Below, in pieces: positions 34,849 through 43,630 of a stretch of DNA of 64,000 nucleotides; the first letter of the stretch is position 1; every line of letters starts with the position of its first letter. The notes beneath the pieces were generated by a model. The model had not been told where the DNA came from. It worked only from the letters and a program-made list of their open reading frames with translations, and searched no databases. Position numbers and translations under genes: made by a program. This stretch comes from DATFDN01 sp963756545 (GTDB lineage Bacteria > Pseudomonadota > Alphaproteobacteria > Acetobacterales > Acetobacteraceae): assembly GCA_963756545.1 (NCBI GenBank), contig CAVWNY010000001.1:248001-312000 (forward strand), in the 5' to 3' direction.

Positions 34849-35687
34849 CCGAGCTTCCGGTGCTCCAGCACCGGCATGTCCCGCCGCACCCGCTCGGTCA
34901 CGCGCGGGTCGATGCGCGCGGTGGCCCAGCCGATGCCGTCGGAGACCTGGGCGATGATCTGCCCCCACGGGTCGACGACCATGGAGTGGCCGTAGGTATC
35001 GCGTGGCTCGTTGCGCGCGCCTTCGAGATAGCGCCCCCATGCCGCCGGCGCGGCCAGCCAGCACTGGGTCTCGATCGCGCGGGCGCGGATCAGCGGCTCC
35101 CAATGGTCCTTGCCGGTCAGCAGGGTGAAGGCCGAGGGCAGGAAGATCACCTCCGCCCCGGCCCGGCGCAGCGCCAGGAATATCTCGGGGAAGCGAAGAT
35201 CGTAGCAGATCGCCGCGCCGACGGTGACGCCATTGGCCGAGTAGGTGACGATCTCGTCGCCCGAGCCGTAGGTGTTGCTCTCGCGGAACCCGGTGCCGTC
35301 GGGGGAGGTGATGTCGAACAGGTGGATCTTGCGGTAGCGGGCGATCTCCTGCCCGTCGGGATCGAAGACCACGGTCGTGTTGAACAGCTTGTCGCCGCCA
35401 TCCGTCTCCGCGATCGAGCCGCCATGGACGTGCACCCCCGCACCGCGCGCGGTCTCGCGCAGGAATTCATAGGCCGGCCCGCCGGGCGCGTTGGAGCCCT
35501 TGGCGGGCAAAGCCTCGGCCTGCTCGAACTTGGCGGCGCGCGTGCCGCCGAGGCAGCTCCACACCTCCGGCAGGCTCACGATGTCGGGGCGGTCGGCGCT
35601 GACGGCCTGCTCGATCAGGCGGCGCGCCTGGTCGATGTTCGCCTGCTTGTCGGCGCCGGGGTTCATCTGCACCACGCTAACGCGCAT
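34845..35687 (-). CDS. Nitrilase-superfamily carbon-nitrogen hydrolase (NIT1-like)
   Basis: The 280-residue protein has the Glu-Lys-Cys triad at E41 (SLPEVW), K120 (RYRKIHLFD) and C161 (AICYDLRFPE), the pattern of the NIT1 group. NIT1-type enzymes remove the wrongly formed amide of deaminated glutathione; that is the most likely role. It is coupled to nadK. The start ATG 35687 gives the usual MRVSVVQMNPG opening. Confidence 0.92.
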   Translation of the reverse strand: MRVSVVQMNPGADKQANIDQARRLIEQAVSADRPDIVSLPEVWSCLGGTRAAKFEQAEALPAKGSNAPGGPAYEFLRETARGAGVHVHGGSIAETDGGDKLFNTTVVFDPDGQEIARYRKIHLFDITSPDGTGFRESNTYGSGDEIVTYSANGVTVGAAICYDLRFPEIFLALRRAGAEVIFLPSAFTLLTGKDHWEPLIRARAIETQCWLAAPAAWGRYLEGARNEPRDTYGHSMVVDPWGQIIAQVSDGIGWATARIDPRVTERVRRDMPVLEHRKLG

Positions 35688-35759
35688 CGCCGCCTCCGAT
35701 TGATTGCCGCGCGCAGAGAACCCTATGTGCCGGGGCGTCGCAACCGGTCACGATAAAAA

Positions 35760-35939
35760 GCCGCCGAGCCTGATCTCAAGGACATTCCCCCCAACTGATT
35801 CGAGACGGCAGAGGTGGTCATGCCCGTGGCCAAAAAGCTGCTTTCGCTACGTCTCGACGAGGATGTCCTCGACTGGTTTCGACAGCAGCGGCCTGGCTAC
35901 CAGACGAGAATGAACGCCGTCTTAGGCCTACGTCCGTAG
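35760..35939 (+). pseudogene. Remnant of a BrnA-type antitoxin
   Basis: From ATG 35820 a 39-residue frame reads VAKKLLSLRLDEDVLDWFRQQ and GYQTRMNAVL, which is the DNA-binding C-terminal half of BrnA antitoxins (SLRLDxDVLxWFR...GYQTRxNAVLR). Upstream in the same frame, 35760-35795 reads AAEPDLKDIPPN, like the preceding part of the family, but a TGA at 35796 interrupts it. The end is also cut (GLRP then stop). No BrnT toxin gene is present upstream. It is therefore a decayed antitoxin, although the 39-residue part could still be made. Confidence 0.65.
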
Positions 35940-35967
35940 CGCCCAGAGAAGGCAGTGTGGCACGCGC

Positions 35968-36414
35968 CTACCGCGGCCAGTCCAGTCGCGGCTCCGTCCG
36001 AACGTCGCGGCTCGTTCCCCGCCTCGGCTCCCCCCGGCGTAGCCGGGACGCGCTGCCGGGCGGCTGCGCCTCAATCTCGGGCGGCTGCTCCGCCTCTTCT
36101 TCCAGCTCATGCGCGGCCGGCGGGATCGGCGGGCGACTAAAGGCGGGCGTGCGACGGGGCGGCGTCGGCGGTGGAGCGGCGTACAGCTCGTCGAACTCCA
36201 CCGGCTGCACCGGGTCCGGCAGGCGCAGCGTGAGCGTGCGGATCTCCGCCTGGATCTCGTCCAGCCGCGCCTCCAGCCCGTCGAGCCGCGACTTGAGGCC
36301 GATCACGCTGAACGGCACCAGCAGGAACATCAGCACCCATAGCAGCGCCAGCACCAGCACGATGGTCGGCGCCCACCAGGGAACCCAATCGGGGAGGGCG
36401 AAGGGAAGAGGCAT
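35968..36414 (-). CDS. Hypothetical membrane protein with a coiled coil
   Basis: The 148-residue protein has a strong N-terminal transmembrane segment (WAPTIVLVLALLWVLMFLLVPFS, about residues 14-37), a short heptad region (SRLDGLEARLDEIQAEIRTLTLRL), then a Pro-rich acidic tail that ends basic. This layout is common for small inner-membrane scaffold proteins but no family is recognised. It is divergent from the aminotransferase gene. Confidence 0.6.
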   Translation of the reverse strand: MPLPFALPDWVPWWAPTIVLVLALLWVLMFLLVPFSVIGLKSRLDGLEARLDEIQAEIRTLTLRLPDPVQPVEFDELYAAPPPTPPRRTPAFSRPPIPPAAHELEEEAEQPPEIEAQPPGSASRLRRGEPRRGTSRDVRTEPRLDWPR

Positions 36415-36523
36415 GGGCGCATCCTACATCTCGTGAGCGAAACGATACAGCAATGATAGCGGTTCCGGTGGATTTCGCGCGCGCGTCATGCCAAGCCTGC
36501 CGGCTCGCAGGAAGGGTGTTGCC

Positions 36524-37639
36524 ATGCTGCTGCTGATCCCCGGGCCGGTCACGACCCGCCCGGAGGTGCGCGAGGCGCTGCGCGTCGATCTCGCGCCCTG
36601 GGACGCCCCGTTCCGGGAGTTCAATGCGCGTCTGAACGCGCGCGTGCTGGCGCTCGCGGGCGGGCGCGAGGGCGAGCACGCCGCGCTGCCGCTGCCGGGC
36701 TGCGGACACTTCATCACCGAGGCGGCGATCCGGACCTTCGTGACGGCCGGGCGCAAGCTGCTGATCCCCACCACCGGTGCCTACGCCGAACGCATGATCC
36801 GGCTCGCGCGCGAGGCCGGGCGGTTCGTGGTGGAACTGCCGATCGACCCCGACCGGCCCGCCGATCCGGCCGTCATCGCCGCCGCGCTCGCCGAGGATGG
36901 CGCGATCAGCCATGTGGGCATGGTGTACAGCGAGACCGGAACGGGCGTCCGCCACGACGTTCCCGCGATCGGGGCCGCGATACGCCGGCTGGGGCGGCGG
37001 ATGATCGTGGACGCGGTCTCGGCGTTCGGCGCCCTGCCCTTCGACATCTCGACCCAGCCGGAGGTGGACGCGGCCGTCTTCACCGCCAACAAGTGCCTGG
37101 AGGGGGTGCCCGGCGTCGCCTTCGCGGTGGCGCGCACCGATCGGCTGGAGGCGGCGGCCGGCAATGCCGGAAGCTGGTCGCTCGATCTCGCCGACGTGCA
37201 TGCCAACGCCCTCCGCAACGGGCCCGGTTCCGCCCGTTTCACCCCGCCCGCGCAAGTCATGAACGCGCTGGATCGGGCGATCGACTTCCACGCGGCCGAG
37301 GGCGGGCAGCCGGCCAGGCTCGCGCGCTACACCGCGAACATGCGGACACTCTACGACGGGGTCCGCCGCCTCGGCCTCTCGCCCTATCTCGCGCCTGACG
37401 CGCAAGGCCCGATCATCGTCAACGTCCACGCGCCCGCCGATCCCGCTTGGGATCTGCTAACGTTCGTGGAGGCGCTGAAGCGGCGCGGTTTCCTCATCAG
37501 CAATTTCTACAACACACCGCGACCGAGTTTCCGGGTCGGCTGCATCGGCGCGATCACGCCAGCCGACATGGCGCGGGCCGTCGCCGCGATCGCCGAGACG
37601 CTCGAGGAGCTGGGAATCAGTCGGCGCGAGGCGGCCTGA
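36524..37639 (+). CDS. Class V aminotransferase, PhnW-like
   Basis: This 371-residue PLP enzyme resembles 2-aminoethylphosphonate:pyruvate transaminase (PhnW). The N-terminus IPGPVTTRPEVREAL, D163 (IVDAVSAFGA), K190 binding PLP (FTANKCLEGVPG) and GNAGSWSLDL follow PhnW closely. The start ATG 36524 has AGGAAGGG upstream. No phosphonate genes (phnX, phnA, phnY) are near; instead fhs follows after 1 bp. The true substrate could be alanine, serine or glyoxylate rather than a phosphonate, because other class V enzymes in one-carbon pathways use these. Confidence 0.82.
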   Translation: MLLLIPGPVTTRPEVREALRVDLAPWDAPFREFNARLNARVLALAGGREGEHAALPLPGCGHFITEAAIRTFVTAGRKLLIPTTGAYAERMIRLAREAGRFVVELPIDPDRPADPAVIAAALAEDGAISHVGMVYSETGTGVRHDVPAIGAAIRRLGRRMIVDAVSAFGALPFDISTQPEVDAAVFTANKCLEGVPGVAFAVARTDRLEAAAGNAGSWSLDLADVHANALRNGPGSARFTPPAQVMNALDRAIDFHAAEGGQPARLARYTANMRTLYDGVRRLGLSPYLAPDAQGPIIVNVHAPADPAWDLLTFVEALKRRGFLISNFYNTPRPSFRVGCIGAITPADMARAVAAIAETLEELGISRREAA

Positions 37640-37640
37640 G

Positions 37641-39311
37641 ATGGCGAGCGACATCGCGATCGCGCGGGCCGCCCGGCTGCGCCCGATCGCGGAGATCGCC
37701 GCGCGGCTCGATATTCCGGCCGAGGCGATCGAGCCTTATGGACGCTTCAAGGCGAAGATCGGCTTCGACCACATCGGCGCGATCGAGGGCCGGGCCGAGG
37801 GGGCGCTCGTCCTGGTCACGGGGATCAGCCCGACGCCGGCCGGCGAGGGCAAGACCACCACGGCGGTGGGGCTCGGCGACGCGCTGAACCGGCTGGGCAC
37901 GCGCGCCGCGATCTGCCTGCGCGAGCCGAGCCTCGGCCCGAGCTTCGGCCAGAAGGGCGGAGCGGCCGGCGGCGGCCAGGCGCAAGTGGTGCCGATGGAG
38001 GAGATCAACCTCCACTTCACCGGCGACTTCCACGCCATCACCGCGGCCAACAACCTGCTGGCGGCGATGGTGGACAACCACATCCACTGGGGCAACGCCC
38101 TGGAGATCGACGTGCGCCGCGTCGCCTTCCGCCGGGCGCTCGATGTCAACGACCGGGCGCTGCGCGCCATCGTCACCGGGCTGGGCGGCGCTGCGAACGG
38201 CATTCCGCGCGAGGACGGGTTCGACATCACCGCCGCCTCCGAGGTCATGGCGGTGTTCTGCCTGGCACGCGACCTGCGCGACCTGCAAGCGCGGCTCGGC
38301 CGCATCATCGTCGCCGAGACTCGCGAGCGCCGCGCGATCACCGCGCGCGACCTGAAAGCGGACGGCGCAATGGCGGTGCTGCTGCGCGACGCGCTGCAAC
38401 CGAACCTGGTGCAGACGCTGGAGGGGACGCCGACGCTGGTCCATGGCGGGCCGTTCGCCAACATCGCGCATGGCTGCAACTCGGTGATCGCCACTCGGCT
38501 GGCGCTGCGGCTGGCCGATGTGGTGGTGACGGAGGCGGGATTCGGCGCGGATCTCGGCGCGGAAAAGTTCCTCGACATCAAATGCCGGGCGGCCGGGTTG
38601 CGCCCGGCGGCGAGCGTCGTCGTCGCAACCATCCGCGCGCTGAAGATGCAGGGCGATGTGGCACGGGCCGAGCTTGGCGGCGAGGACGTGGCGGCGGTCG
38701 CGCGCGGCGTGGTGAACCTTGCGCGGCACGTGGAGAACATGGGCAAGTTCGGCCTGCCGGTGGTGGTCGCGATCAACCGCTTCACGAGCGACACCGACGC
38801 CGAGCTGGACGTGGTCGCCGCCGCGATGGCCCCGCTCGGAATCCGCGTGGTGCCCTGCACGCATTATGCGGATGGGGGCGCCGGGGCCGAGAATTTGGCG
38901 CGCGCAGTGCTGGACACCATCGCCGCGGGCGAGGCGCGCTTCGCGCCGATCTATCCCGCCGCAATGGGGTTGGCCGACAAGCTGCGCACCGTCGCGCGCG
39001 AAATCTACCGGGCCGCCGACATCGCCCAGCCGCCCCATGTCGCGCGCCGGCTGGAGCAGTTCGAGGCGGCGGGCTTCAGCGAGTTTCCGGTCTGCATCGC
39101 CAAGACGCAATACAGCTTCACGGCCGATCCGACCGTGCTGGGAGCGCCCGAGGGCCACATCCTGCCGGTGCGCGACGTGCGCCTGTCCGCCGGCGCCGGG
39201 TTCGTGGTGGCGATCTGCGGCGACATGATGACCATGCCCGGACTGCCGCGCGTGCCGGGCGCGGAAACGATCCGGCTCGACGAGCAGGGCCGGATCGAAG
39301 GGCTGTTCTGA
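37641..39311 (+). CDS. fhs: Formate--tetrahydrofolate ligase
   Basis: The 556-residue enzyme activates formate with ATP to 10-formyl-THF. The P-loop TPAGEGKTTT is at 65-74, with EPSLGPSFGQKGGAAGGG and HFTGDFHAITAANNLL as strong signatures and LYVDI-like ends at GDMMTMPGLPR. It begins 1 bp after the aminotransferase stop, so the two are co-transcribed. Together they suggest a link between amino acid and one-carbon metabolism. Confidence 0.96.
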   Translation: MASDIAIARAARLRPIAEIAARLDIPAEAIEPYGRFKAKIGFDHIGAIEGRAEGALVLVTGISPTPAGEGKTTTAVGLGDALNRLGTRAAICLREPSLGPSFGQKGGAAGGGQAQVVPMEEINLHFTGDFHAITAANNLLAAMVDNHIHWGNALEIDVRRVAFRRALDVNDRALRAIVTGLGGAANGIPREDGFDITAASEVMAVFCLARDLRDLQARLGRIIVAETRERRAITARDLKADGAMAVLLRDALQPNLVQTLEGTPTLVHGGPFANIAHGCNSVIATRLALRLADVVVTEAGFGADLGAEKFLDIKCRAAGLRPAASVVVATIRALKMQGDVARAELGGEDVAAVARGVVNLARHVENMGKFGLPVVVAINRFTSDTDAELDVVAAAMAPLGIRVVPCTHYADGGAGAENLARAVLDTIAAGEARFAPIYPAAMGLADKLRTVAREIYRAADIAQPPHVARRLEQFEAAGFSEFPVCIAKTQYSFTADPTVLGAPEGHILPVRDVRLSAGAGFVVAICGDMMTMPGLPRVPGAETIRLDEQGRIEGLF

Positions 39312-39336
39312 CGCGGTCAGCGCGGCGCGGCGGCGA

Positions 39337-39702
39337 TCACCGACGCGCCTTGCGGGCGGCATAGCGGGCGTCGCGGGCCGCCTTGCGCGCGGCCTTCTCG
39401 GCCTCCTCGCGAACGGCGCGCTGGGCGGCGCGGGCCTCCTCCTCGGCCGCCCGGGCGGCGGCCTCGGCGGCTCGGGCCGCGTCTTTGGCCGCCTCCCGCA
39501 TCGCTTCCTCCGCGCGGGCGGCCTTGCGCTCGGCGATGCGGGCCTCGCGTGCGTCGGCGATCGCCTTCAGGGCCGCCTGCCGTTCGAGGACGGCCGGGTC
39601 ATCGGCGGCCGGCTTCGCGCGAAACTTCTCCAGCATCGCCCGCCTCGCGTTCGCGGCGGTGCTCAGGCGTTCGCTGAATTTGCCGTCCTTGTAGGCACTC
39701 AT
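39337..39702 (-). CDS. DUF6481 family Ala/Arg-rich coiled-coil protein
   Basis: The 121-residue protein begins MSAYKDGKFSERLSTAANARRAMLEKFRA, the conserved start of DUF6481 proteins of alphaproteobacteria, then continues as a single highly charged Ala/Glu/Arg coiled coil. Its function is unknown. It is convergent with fhs. The protein is cytoplasmic with no signal or membrane segment. Confidence 0.78.
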   Translation of the reverse strand: MSAYKDGKFSERLSTAANARRAMLEKFRAKPAADDPAVLERQAALKAIADAREARIAERKAARAEEAMREAAKDAARAAEAAARAAEEEARAAQRAVREEAEKAARKAARDARYAARKARR

Positions 39703-39748
39703 CTCTTCATCTTTCTCCCTGCGTGCCGGACCATTCCCAAAAACCCAC

Positions 39749-39850
39749 CGTCATGGCCGGACTTTGATCCGGCCATCCAAAGGACGTCCGGTGCGGTATG
39801 ACATCTTGCCGGATGCCCGGATCAAGTCAGGCCCAGCCCGGGTATGACGA
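39749..39850. repeat. Dispersed palindromic repeat, family 1, diverged copy
   Basis: The 102-bp intergenic element has the same CGTCATGGCCGG start and a GGTATGACGA end in inverted orientation, two internal hairpins (GGCCGGACTTTGATCCGGCC and CGGATGCCCGG) and a central GGACGTCC. Sequence identity with copies 1 and 2 is limited to the ends and the hairpin plan. Confidence 0.65.
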
Positions 39851-39887
39851 TGTAGCCGATCGCGCGCGAATCAAAAACGCCTGCGGT

Positions 39888-40310
39888 TCAGCCGTCGATC
39901 CGCGCCTCCGCATAGCCCCTGACGACTTCCTTGCCGTCCTGGTTCACGGTCGCGACATCAAGCTCGACGAGCTTCTGCCCGTTCTCGTCCTTGATGGCGG
40001 TCACCGTCGCGGTGGAATCGAGGGTGTCGCCCGGCCAGACCTGGTTGGTAAACCGCACGCCGAACTTCGTGAGGCGACCGTCGCCGACATAGTTCGTCAC
40101 CATCTTGCTGGTCAGCCCCATCGTCAGCATCCCGTGCGCGAACACGCTTGGGTAGCCGGCGACCTGTGTGGTGTACGGTTCGTCCGAGTGGATCGGGTTG
40201 TAGTCGCCCGACGCGCCCGCGTACATCACGATCTGCGTGCGCGAGAGGTTCTCGATCACACGCTCCTTGTGGGTGTCGCCGACCTTGATCTGGCTTGCCT
40301 TGAGTGCCAT
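39888..40310 (-). CDS. MaoC-type (R)-enoyl hydratase, catalytic subunit
   Basis: The 140-residue hot-dog-fold protein has the hydratase-2 catalytic motif in GASGDYNPIHSDEPY (the Asp and His) and FAHGMLTMGLTSKM. The start is ATG 40310. It follows the N-terminal MaoC gene by 11 bp, so the two form a split hydratase like HadB with HadA or the two halves of eukaryotic hydratase 2. The substrate is an enoyl-CoA or related thioester. Confidence 0.87.
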   Translation of the reverse strand: MALKASQIKVGDTHKERVIENLSRTQIVMYAGASGDYNPIHSDEPYTTQVAGYPSVFAHGMLTMGLTSKMVTNYVGDGRLTKFGVRFTNQVWPGDTLDSTATVTAIKDENGQKLVELDVATVNQDGKEVVRGYAEARIDG

Positions 40311-40321
40311 CCCCGCCTCCT

Positions 40322-40783
40322 TCAGCCCTTGTCCACGGGACGCTCGGTGGTGACACCCACGCCGCGCGCGATCGCCACCAGCTCCCCGGATTGGTCGCGG
40401 TACTCCGCGATCTTCTCGCGGAAGGTCAGCTTGCCGGCGCGCTTGCTCTCCTTCTCCCAGGTCTTGCCGTCCTTGTATTCGACCGTCAGGACGTCGCCGG
40501 CGCGCAGCGGGCGGCGATATTCGAAGTGCTGCTCGGCGTGCAGACCCCCGAGCGACGTGGGTTTGCCCTCGACGCCCGAGGGCGTCTTGCCGGAGCCGAA
40601 CCACGCCTGACCCGGTTTCGGGCGCAGATGGTACTCGGGATCGAACTGCGCGACTGCCTGGGGAAAGGTGGGCGGGGCGATGACGCCGTCGGGACCCTGA
40701 TAGATCGGGTTGGTGTCGCCGATAGCGCGCGCGAACATCATGATGTGCGACGCCTCGACGGGGAATCTGATCGTCTTCGCCAT
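40322..40783 (-). CDS. MaoC_dehydrat_N-type partner subunit (HadA-like)
   Basis: The 153-residue hot-dog-fold protein has FPVEASHIMMFARAIGDTNPIY, APPTFPQAVAQFDP and HAEQHFEYRRPLRAGDVLTVE, the pattern of the substrate-binding half of MaoC-type hydratases. It lacks the D..H active-site pair of its downstream partner, as expected. The two genes are transcribed together, divergent from the phosphatase-like gene. Confidence 0.86.
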   Translation of the reverse strand: MAKTIRFPVEASHIMMFARAIGDTNPIYQGPDGVIAPPTFPQAVAQFDPEYHLRPKPGQAWFGSGKTPSGVEGKPTSLGGLHAEQHFEYRRPLRAGDVLTVEYKDGKTWEKESKRAGKLTFREKIAEYRDQSGELVAIARGVGVTTERPVDKG

Positions 40784-40953
40784 CGGTCTCCCTCCGTTTC
40801 GTGCTGCTGGCCCGGATGACCATATCAGCCCCCGCCCAGGCTTGACAGGTGGGCGTGCGACAGGTGGGGCGTTCGCTTGCCGCTCTTTCCACCCCGTCGC
40901 ATAGTCCGCGCGTTCTGTCGGGAACAGTCATTGCGCACCGCTATAGCAGTTTC

Positions 40954-41799
40954 ATGAGGCGACCCGTGCGCCGCGTCCCGGTGCGGGCGATGCGCGCCGC
41001 CCTTGATGCCGCCGCCATCCCGACGTGGAGCCCGCGCCCGCTGGCGAGCGAGGGCGCGAGGGTGGCGTTCTCGCAAGCGCCGGGCTTCCTCCGACCGGGC
41101 CGGCGCGTGTACGCAATCGCCGACGTGCGCGGCTGCCTCGCGGCGCTGCGGGCCATGCACGCCGCGATCCGCGCCGATCTGGCCGCGCGCTCGGTGCGCT
41201 GCGCGACGCTGCTCCATTTGGGCAACGTGATCGGTCCGGGCCCCGACAGCGCCGGCGTCGTCGCGCTGCTCGCGGTTCCCGTGCGGGAACTCACCACGGC
41301 CACGTTGCGCGGGGATTACGAGCAGATGCTGCTCGATGCATTGGACGGCGACGCGCCGGCGGCGACCGACTGGCTGCACGCCGGCGGCGGTGCCGCGCTG
41401 GCGAGTTGGGGCCTCGCGGCGGATGCACCGCCCACGGCCTGGGCCGCGCGCGTGCCGCCGGCGCACATTGCATTCCTGCGCGGCCTGCCCGACGCGCACC
41501 GCGAGGACGGATACCTGTTCGCCCACGCCGGCGTCCGGCCCGGCGTGCCGCTGGCGCGCCAGTCGCCCGCGGATCTGCGCGGCATCCGCCAGGTCTTCCT
41601 GTCGTCGGAGCGGGCGTTCGGCGCCGTGATCGTGCATGGCCACAGCGTGGCGCCCGGCCCTGTCGTGCGGCCCAACCGCATCGGGATCGATACGGGCGCG
41701 GGGCTGGGCGGGCGGCTGACCTGCGCGGTGCTGGAGGAGGACCGGGTCGGCTTCCTTTCCCTGCCCGTAAACAAGCCCCTGCAAGGAGCGTCCGTATGA
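40954..41799 (+). CDS. Metallophosphoesterase-family protein lacking key metal ligands
   Basis: The 281-residue protein follows the serine/threonine-phosphatase-like family of this group but the N-terminal metal motifs are altered: the usual GDVHG reads ADVRG, GDYIDRGPDS reads GNVIGPGPDS and GNHE reads GDYE. The C-terminal half keeps FAHAGVRPGVPL, IVHGHS and RIGIDTGAGLGG. It is therefore probably catalytically dead or strongly changed. The start ATG 40954 follows a poor ribosome site. The last codons overlap the ATG of the broken serine hydrolase gene (ATGA). Confidence 0.8.
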   Translation: MRRPVRRVPVRAMRAALDAAAIPTWSPRPLASEGARVAFSQAPGFLRPGRRVYAIADVRGCLAALRAMHAAIRADLAARSVRCATLLHLGNVIGPGPDSAGVVALLAVPVRELTTATLRGDYEQMLLDALDGDAPAATDWLHAGGGAALASWGLAADAPPTAWAARVPPAHIAFLRGLPDAHREDGYLFAHAGVRPGVPLARQSPADLRGIRQVFLSSERAFGAVIVHGHSVAPGPVVRPNRIGIDTGAGLGGRLTCAVLEEDRVGFLSLPVNKPLQGASV

Positions 41800-42893
41800 C
41801 CGCATCCGCCCTGCCCGCCGCCCGCCCCGAAGAGGTCGGATTCTCCGCCGCCGGACTGGAACGGCTGCGCGCCGCGCTGAACAGCCGGATCGCCGCCGGC
41901 AATATCCCCGGCGCGGTCGCCGTCGTCGCGCGCAACGGGCGCGTGGCCTTCCACGAGGCGTTCGGCGCCCGCGACCCGGCCGCCGGCGATCCGATCGGGA
42001 GGACGCGATCTTCCGCATCTACTCGATGACCAAGCCCATCGTCTCGGTCGCCGCGATGATGCTGTGGGAAGACGGGCGGTTTCTGCTCGGCGACCCCGTC
42101 GCGCGGTTCATCCCTGCCTTCGCGGACGCGAAGGTGGTGGTCGGAACCGAGACCGTGCCGATCGAGCGGCAGATCACGATCCAGGACCTGCTGCGCCACA
42201 CCTCCGGCTTGAACTACGAGTTCCGCGGCAACGGGCCGGTGCAGCGCGCCTACATGGACGCCAAGATCTACCGGCGCGGCCAGACCAACGCCGATCAGGC
42301 GGCCATGCTCGCCGGCCTGCCGCTGCTATGGCAGCCGGGGACGCGCTGGGAATACAGCCACTCCACCGACGCATCCTGGCCCCGCTCGGCATGATCGACA
42401 GCGGCTTCTTCGTCCTCCCCGCCGATCACGGGCGGCTCGCCGGCGGCTTCGCGAAAGACCCGGAGAGCGGCGCCGACGTGGCGCTTCTGGAGGTGCGCGA
42501 GAAGCCGGACTTCGAATCCGGCGGTGGCGGCATGGTCGCGACCGCGATCGACTACGCACGTTTCCTGCAAATGCTGCTGGATTGCGGAACGTTCGAGGGT
42601 GCGCGGTGATCGGCGGAAAGATGATGCAATTGAGACGGCCGATTGGGGCCTCCGAGCTACGCCGACCGCGCCGCCCGCCACGCTTCGGCCTCGGCTTCGC
42701 GGTTCGCCTCGCGCCCGGCCTCGCGCCCTTCCCCGGCTCGGTCGGCACCTATCTCTGGGGCGGGGCGGCCGGGACGACCTTCTGGGTCGATCCGAAGGAG
42801 CGCCTGTCCGCCGTGCTGATGTTCCAGGCGCCGGGACAGCGTCAACATTACCGAGTGCTGTTCCGCGACCGGTGTAGCGGCGACGCGGATTGA
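41796..42893 (+). pseudogene. Beta-lactamase-fold serine hydrolase, multiply broken
   Basis: Homologous text is spread over three frames. The first frame gives VGFSAAGLERLRAALNSR and GAVAVVARNGRVAFHEAFGARD. A shift near 41998 leads to EDAIFRIYSMTKPI, where the SxxK pair of class C beta-lactamases survives, and on to WEYSHSTD near 42370. About 18-20 codons then appear deleted before RILAPLGMIDSGFF in the third frame. More shifts occur after 42590, before GFGLGFAVRL-like text and the end PKERLSAVLMFQAPGQRQHY. The gene once overlapped the phosphatase-like gene by 4 bp. It cannot give a working enzyme. Confidence 0.85.
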
Positions 42894-43190
42894 TGCTGCG
42901 ATTGACCGATTTGCGTGCTAGCTACGCGGATGGGCGCGACGAGGCGATCGGCTTCGGCGCGCTGGCATCGTGGGCGGCGCGTTTCGCGCAATATCTGATC
43001 TCGCTCGGGATCACGCCGGGCGAGCGCGTGGCGATCATGCTGGAACCGTCGCTGGCCTTCTATGCGGCGCTCTTCGGGCCGATGAAGGCGGGCGCCGTCG
43101 CCGTGCCGCCTTCATGCCGCTGGACCAAACCGGCTGCGCGCTCGTGCATGCGTAGCGGCGAACCGAAGGCGGGCGCGCGCACCATTGCCA
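42893..43190 (+). pseudogene. N-terminal fragment of an acyl-CoA synthetase (AMP-binding) gene
   Basis: From ATG 42893 about 65 residues match the start of AMP-forming ligases: FGALASWAARFAQYLISLGITPGERVAIMLEPS and FYAALFGPMKAGAVAVP. After 43110 the similarity moves between frames (PLDQTGCALVHA, then RSGEPKAGA) and stops by about 43190; the ATP-binding and C-terminal domains are absent. It starts on the last base of the hydrolase pseudogene (TGATG), so both decayed genes probably came from one former operon. Confidence 0.7.
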
Positions 43191-43212
43191 GCAAGCGTTT
43201 CGATACAGCCCC

Positions 43213-43630
43213 TCACGTGGGGTGCTGGGTCGTCCGCTCCCCGTACTTCATTCCTTCGAGCTTCAATCCATCCGGATCAAGGAAGAATACAGCATAATAG
43301 TCCTCGTCGTATCTCTCCGGCAGGATCCACGATCGTCGCCCCGATCTCCTGCAAGAACGACTGCAGTTCGTCTACGTCCTGGCGGCTACGTAGCTCGAAA
43401 GCGTAATGGTGAAATCCGATATCCCCAATACGGTGCTTGTGGGTCCGCCCCTCGGTATCAGCCGTGCCAATCCAGAAGCGCGTCTTGCCGTTTGTCCATC
43501 CAATCGCGTCTTCGTATTCGTCAGATACCTCGAAGCCAAGGAAGCCGAAGAGCTTGCCGTAAAAGGCTTTCGATTTCTCGTAATCGCTCACCCTGATCAC
43601 CAGGTGGTCGATCCCGACGACCCGCGTCAT
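43213..43630 (-). pseudogene. VOC/glyoxalase-family protein, frameshifted
   Basis: ATG 43630 opens VVGIDHLVIRVSDYEKSKAFYGKLFGFLGF, a typical VOC start, and FHHYAFELRSRQDVDELQSFLQEIGATIVDP. Near 43322 the family text changes frame: PERYDEDYYAVFFLDPDGLKLEGMKY continues in another frame to a stop at 43213. One extra or two missing bases explain it. Base composition is lower in GC than the surroundings. Confidence 0.78.
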
